A stretch of 62,259 nt of DNA. Origin: Clostridia bacterium (lineage in GTDB: Bacteria; Bacillota; DTU025). The notes under the pieces are model-generated. The model searched no databases. It saw nothing but the letters and a program-made list of their open reading frames with translations, and was not told the origin of the DNA. The first letter of the stretch is position 1; every line of letters begins with the position of its first letter. Location: assembly GCA_034926675.1 (NCBI GenBank), contig JAYFQW010000017.1, positions 1-62,259 on the forward strand, in the 5' to 3' direction. The translations under genes and the position numbers were made by a program. Shown here piece by piece: positions 59,389 to 62,259 of this stretch.

Positions 59389-59817
59389 CTACTCATCGGC
59401 CACTTCGACGCCCATGCTTCGGGCGCTTCCAGCAACTAGGCTCATGGCTGCTTCGATGTCATTGGCGTTAAGGTCCTGCATCTTCACCTGGGCTATCTCT
59501 CTAACCTTCTCGCGGGAGAGCGTGCCCACCTTGGTTTTGTTGGGCTCACCGGAGCCTGACTCCACGCCCAACGCGCGCTTGATCAGGAACGACACCGGGG
59601 GAGTTTTCAGCACCAGTGTGTACGAGCGATCGTCGAACACGGTGACTTCCACTGGGATGATCGTCCCAACCTGGTCGGCAGTTTTTGAGTTAAAGTTCTT
59701 GCAGAACTCAACGATGTTGATGCCTGTAGGAGCAAGCACAGGACCTACTGGCGGAGCAGGAGTTGCCTTCCCCGCGTTCAGCTGCAGCTTAACCATGGCT
59801 GTGACTTTCTTCGCCAT
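59389..59817 (-). CDS. rplK: Ribosomal protein uL11
   Basis: This protein of the GTPase-associated centre has [35 protein letters not shown] and [25 protein letters not shown] 59817 has AAGGAGG 7-9 nt upstream; the frame is open to 59898 inside nusG. It has 142 residues. Confidence 0.98.
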   Translation of the reverse strand: MAKKVTAMVKLQLNAGKATPAPPVGPVLAPTGINIVEFCKNFNSKTADQVGTIIPVEVTVFDDRSYTLVLKTPPVSFLIKRALGVESGSGEPNKTKVGTLSREKVREIAQVKMQDLNANDIEAAMSLVAGSARSMGVEVADE

Positions 59818-59845
59818 ACGCTGACACCTCCTTTCGAAGTGAACG

Positions 59846-60400
59846 CTAGTACTTCTCCACCTGCGAAAAATCGAGTTCAACCGGGGTCTCGCGTCCAAAC
59901 ATGGACACAGCTACGCGCAGTTTGCCCCGTTCCTGGTTGACTTCCTGGACGGCGCCGGAGAAGTTCTGGAACGGACCGGACATCACCCGGACCGTCTCGC
60001 CCACCTCGAAATCCACCTTGGGCTTGACTTCTTCCATACCCATCTCCTGCAGGATCACATGGGTCTCACCGTCGGTAAGGGGAGTAGGCTTATTGCCTGA
60101 TCCGACGAATCCTGTGACCCCAGGAGTGTTTCTGACCACGTGCCACGAGTCATCAGTCATGAGCATCTCGACCAGCACGTACCCAGGGTATTTCTTGCGC
60201 TTGACGACCTTCTTCTTGCCGTCTTTGTACTCGACTTCGTCCTCAGTGGGTATGAGAACGCGGAAGATCTTATCTTCCTTCTCCATGGTCTTTACGCGGC
60301 GCTCGAGATTCGCCTTCACCTTGTTCTCATAGCCGGTGGCCGTGTGAACCACGAACCAAGCTACACCTTCGCCGGGCATGTCAGTGCTCATGTCGCTCAT
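59846..60400 (-). CDS. nusG: Transcription termination/antitermination factor NusG
   Basis: NusG binds the polymerase clamp and links it to Rho or ribosomes. The NGN domain has [23 protein letters not shown] and [31 protein letters not shown]. The KOW domain has [26 protein letters not shown] 60400 overlaps the secE stop as ATGA; ATG 60391 is an alternative. Confidence 0.97.
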   Translation of the reverse strand: MSDMSTDMPGEGVAWFVVHTATGYENKVKANLERRVKTMEKEDKIFRVLIPTEDEVEYKDGKKKVVKRKKYPGYVLVEMLMTDDSWHVVRNTPGVTGFVGSGNKPTPLTDGETHVILQEMGMEEVKPKVDFEVGETVRVMSGPFQNFSGAVQEVNQERGKLRVAVSMFGRETPVELDFSQVEKY

Positions 60401-60636
60401 GCAGCCGTCCCGAATACCCTGTTGACGAGGGCCGAGAGACCCAGATCGATAACCCCAAGGAACACTGCAACGATGAACACGTACACCACGACGGCGATGG
60501 TATAGGACATGAGTTCCTTCCTGTTCGGCCACTGTACTCGTTTGAACTCGGCCCGGACCTCCCTCAGGTACTTGCCGATCCCAGCGAACCAGCCCTGGGC
60601 GCGCGCGAGGAGAGTCGGTTTGGCCTCTGTAGCCAT
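60397..60636 (-). CDS. secE: Protein translocase subunit SecE
   Basis: This 79-residue single-span partner of SecY has the amphipathic [15 protein letters not shown] helix before one membrane segment ([18 protein letters not shown]). ATG 60636 has GGGAGGG upstream. The open frame upstream to 60921 crosses rpmG and is not part of the gene. Confidence 0.96.
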   Translation of the reverse strand: MATEAKPTLLARAQGWFAGIGKYLREVRAEFKRVQWPNRKELMSYTIAVVVYVFIVAVFLGVIDLGLSALVNRVFGTAA

Positions 60637-60669
60637 GGTTTGGATCCCTCCCCTGTGAAACACGTCTAG

Positions 60670-60699
60670 ATTATATCCTAGCGCGTTTCCTTGTGTAAA
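60670..60699 (-). promoter_or_regulatory. Promoter before secE-nusG
   Basis: A perfect TATAAT (60670-60675) and TTTACA (60694-60699) with an 18-bp spacer lie at the end of rpmG. It would give secE and downstream genes an extra start. Confidence 0.65.
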
Positions 60700-60827
60700 G
60701 TCTGCGCCCTGCAGAACTTGCAGTACTTCTTTCGCTCGATCCTGTCTGGGTCGTTCTTCTTGTTCTTTGTGGTCTGGTAGTTGCGGTTCTTGCACTCCGT
60801 ACACTGGAGGGTGATGCCTTCCCGCAT
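60678..60827 (-). CDS. rpmG: Ribosomal protein bL33 (zinc-binding form)
   Basis: The 49-codon gene reads [17 protein letters not shown], then TTKNKKN and a KKYCKFC pair. Two CxxC motifs make it the zinc form. GGGAGG lies 9 nt before ATG 60827. It is the first gene of the cluster and too short for ordinary ORF lists. Confidence 0.95.
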   Translation of the reverse strand: MREGITLQCTECKNRNYQTTKNKKNDPDRIERKKYCKFCRAQTLHKETR

Positions 60828-60937
60828 GTCGTTGGACCTCCCTCGTTTGAACCCTCGTCCGTGCTCCCCTTCCAGCTCGGGACCAGGGGCGCGAATAGCG
60901 CCCCTCAGCGTGGGGGCGCACTTTCAGTCACTTTTAG

Positions 60938-60966
60938 ACGTTACCACACCTGCGTTAGGCTGTCAA
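60938..60966 (-). promoter_or_regulatory. Sigma-A promoter of rpmG and the cluster
   Basis: A perfect TTGACA (60961-60966) and TAACGT (60938-60943) are spaced by 17 bp, about 110 bp before rpmG. From 60967 to 61381 I see no supported gene or RNA. Confidence 0.8.
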
Positions 60967-61381
60967 CGGCTGGGCGAGCGGCCGAGCGGCGCCGCGTCAA
61001 CCTACAGTCGGTCGATACCTCCTGTGGATCGCGCGCAGGGCGCACAGGACCGCCAACAATTCTGGCACTGCGATCCTCGAATCGCCATCGATGGAGCTTC
61101 GACGGCGTCGCACGCTGACACTGTTACCCATTCTCGCACCCTTGACTGAATAGAGACGCGAGTTCTTTCACTTGAACACAGGGCCCCATCTCAATTCCCT
61201 CTCGGATTCGCGCGCGTTGCACACCCAACACGGTATCCAAGTGCAAGCTGGACGCAGAGCGGTCCGAAACCTTGACTCCGGAGAAAACCTCATCACATCT
61301 CTGCGAGTCGTAGCGTATCGCAGTAATGCCCTAGTTTGCGCCCGTTTTCGAGCGCCTCCTGTTCGGCGACTTTCTCCCGGT

Positions 61382-61483
61382 GTGCGAGACGTTGCCCTAC
61401 GCGATGCCAGGGCAATGCCTCAGGTACAAAGTATCCAGCGAACTCTGGGCTGCAGCAAGAACTGAGTGGTTGAGCGCCCAGGG
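61382..61483. repeat. Dispersed repeat, right copy
   Basis: This is the counterpart of 28-128, in the same orientation. One inserted G after the CAG at 61421-61423 shifts the frame relative to the left copy. A frame open upstream (61172-61465) runs into it but has no recognisable family. Confidence 0.75.
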
Positions 61484-61498
61484 CCCCATATCCAGCAT

Positions 61499-62259
61499 CC
61501 GCCTGCGCTTGTACGGGCGAGCAATCGCGGGGGACGGGGTGGAATTCTCATTTTTGGGTAAATCGGAGATGCAGATTCTCATCCGTGAGGATTCTCCGGC
61601 GGCTCGCGCTCAAAAATGGGAAACTCCGCCCGGACCCAGGACGTGCACCGTCGAGGCGTGGCTGAGCGCCGTCAGTGGATCGCGAGCAGATCGCCGTTGC
61701 CAGGATGCCCGCGGGGGCACAACGCGCGTAGCTGGACGTAAAGGAAAGGCGGCGCGGCGGCGCCGCCTACCGACTATGCTCCCGCACTTGTTCGGGCGAG
61801 CAGTCGCGGACGGCTGCGCCGGGATTCTCATTTTTGTGCGAAACGACGGGTGGAGATTCTCATCCGTGAGGATTTTCCGGCGGCTCGCGCTCAAAAATGG
61901 GAAACTCCGCCCGGACCCAGGATGTGCACCGTCGAGGCGCGGCTGAGCGCCGTCAGTGGATCGCGAGCAGATCGCCGTCGCCAGGATACCCGGGGGGGGC
62001 ACAACGTGCGTAGCTGGACGTAAAGGAAAGGCGGCGCGACGGCGCCGCCTACCGACTATGCTCTCGCACTTGTTCGAGCGAGCAGTCGCAGGCAGCTGCG
62101 CCGGGATTCTCATTTTTGAGCGAAACGACGGGTGGAGATTCTCATCCGTGAGGATTTTCCGGCGGCTCGCGCTCAAAAATGGGAAACTCCGCCCGGACCC
62201 AGGATGTGCACCGTCGAGGCGCGGCTGAGCGCCGTCAGTGGATCGCGAGCAGATCGCCG
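61499..62259. repeat. Tandem array of about 282-bp units
   Basis: Three direct copies are present: one diverged (61499-61760), one full (61761-62042) and one cut by the window end (62043 on). The last two differ at about 6 of 217 shared bases. Each later copy has a hairpin GGCGGCGC/GCGCCGCC with a 4-nt loop (61748-61767 and 62030-62049). Each also has a longer inverted pair, CATTTTTGAGCG (62111-62122) with CGCTCAAAAATG (62170-62181), which is perfect in the last copy. Short GATTCTCAT and GAGGATTTTC words recur. Frames through it are not supported as genes. Confidence 0.85.

Noticed and set aside
60828-61381. Search for tRNA or other RNA genes upstream of rpmG and in other gaps
   Set aside because: No cloverleaf arms, T-loop motif or other RNA consensus was seen in the gaps inspected.
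61956-62228. Open frames inside the tandem array
   Set aside because: They arise from direct repetition, shift between copies and show no domain.
61499-62259. Array considered as CRISPR
   Set aside because: Units are about 282 bp and almost identical throughout, with no short repeat and unique spacer pattern and no cas genes.

Overview
The window looks like a GC-rich chromosomal segment from a Bacillota (Firmicutes) bacterium outside the well-studied Bacillus and Clostridium groups. Several features point there: Shine-Dalgarno sequences close to AGGAGG before nearly every gene, frequent TTG and GTG starts, zinc-binding S14, S4, L33 and L36 variants, a KOW-domain protein between map and infA, an L7Ae-like gene between rpoC and rpsL, and a LexA box matching the Bacillus consensus exactly. 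I cannot place it below phylum from sequence alone.

Layout. Positions 1-655 hold a dispersed repeat and decayed coding sequence. 656-2177 (minus) is a LemA/TPM-domain pair with its own promoter. 2286-7007 (minus) is a BMP-type nucleoside importer: binding protein, double ATPase and two permeases. 7194-7709 (minus) encodes a small protein made of six GRIGG repeats. 7823-12835 (plus) is a damage-inducible mutagenesis cassette: sigma-A promoter, perfect LexA box, catalytically dead ImuB-like polymerase, an 81-codon DUF6504-like gene with no normal start codon, and a DnaE2/ImuC-type polymerase. 12711-21953 is mixed metabolism and transport: YigZ, an AlaX-type editing protein, an ABC-2 exporter, a zinc-ribbon protein, an unknown exported protein, an amidohydrolase, and a 3-hydroxyacyl-CoA dehydrogenase with an enoyl-CoA hydratase. 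21995-24994 encodes a large exported NAGPA-type phosphodiester glycosidase.

From 24921 to 60827 everything is on the minus strand. It is one nearly unbroken information-processing super-cluster, in transcription order: rpmG-secE-nusG-rplK-rplA-rplJ-rplL-rpoB-rpoC-L7Ae-like-rpsL-rpsG-fusA-tuf-rpsJ-(S10 and spc clusters)-adk-map-KOW-infA-rpmJ-rpsM-rpsK-rpsD-rpoA-rplQ-ecfA1-ecfA2-ecfT-truA-rplM-rpsI. Embedded sigma-A promoters are visible before rpmG, secE, rpoB, the L7Ae-like gene and rplM. A classical L10 leader with terminator hairpin precedes rplJ, and a terminator hairpin follows rpsI. rpmG, rpmJ and the DUF6504-like gene are too short or have starts too unusual for simple ORF calling and were found by reading the sequence.

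The right end (61382-62259) carries a second copy of the repeat seen at the left end, followed by a tandem array of about 282-bp units that runs off the window. Repeats at both ends suggest the window may be a whole contig broken at repetitive DNA.

No wholly new system is proven here. The strongest candidates for a second look are the ImuB/DUF6504/DnaE2 cassette with its aberrant DUF6504 start, the near-palindrome over the rpoB promoter, the four-cysteine segment in EF-Tu, the GRIGG-repeat protein and the terminal repeat array.
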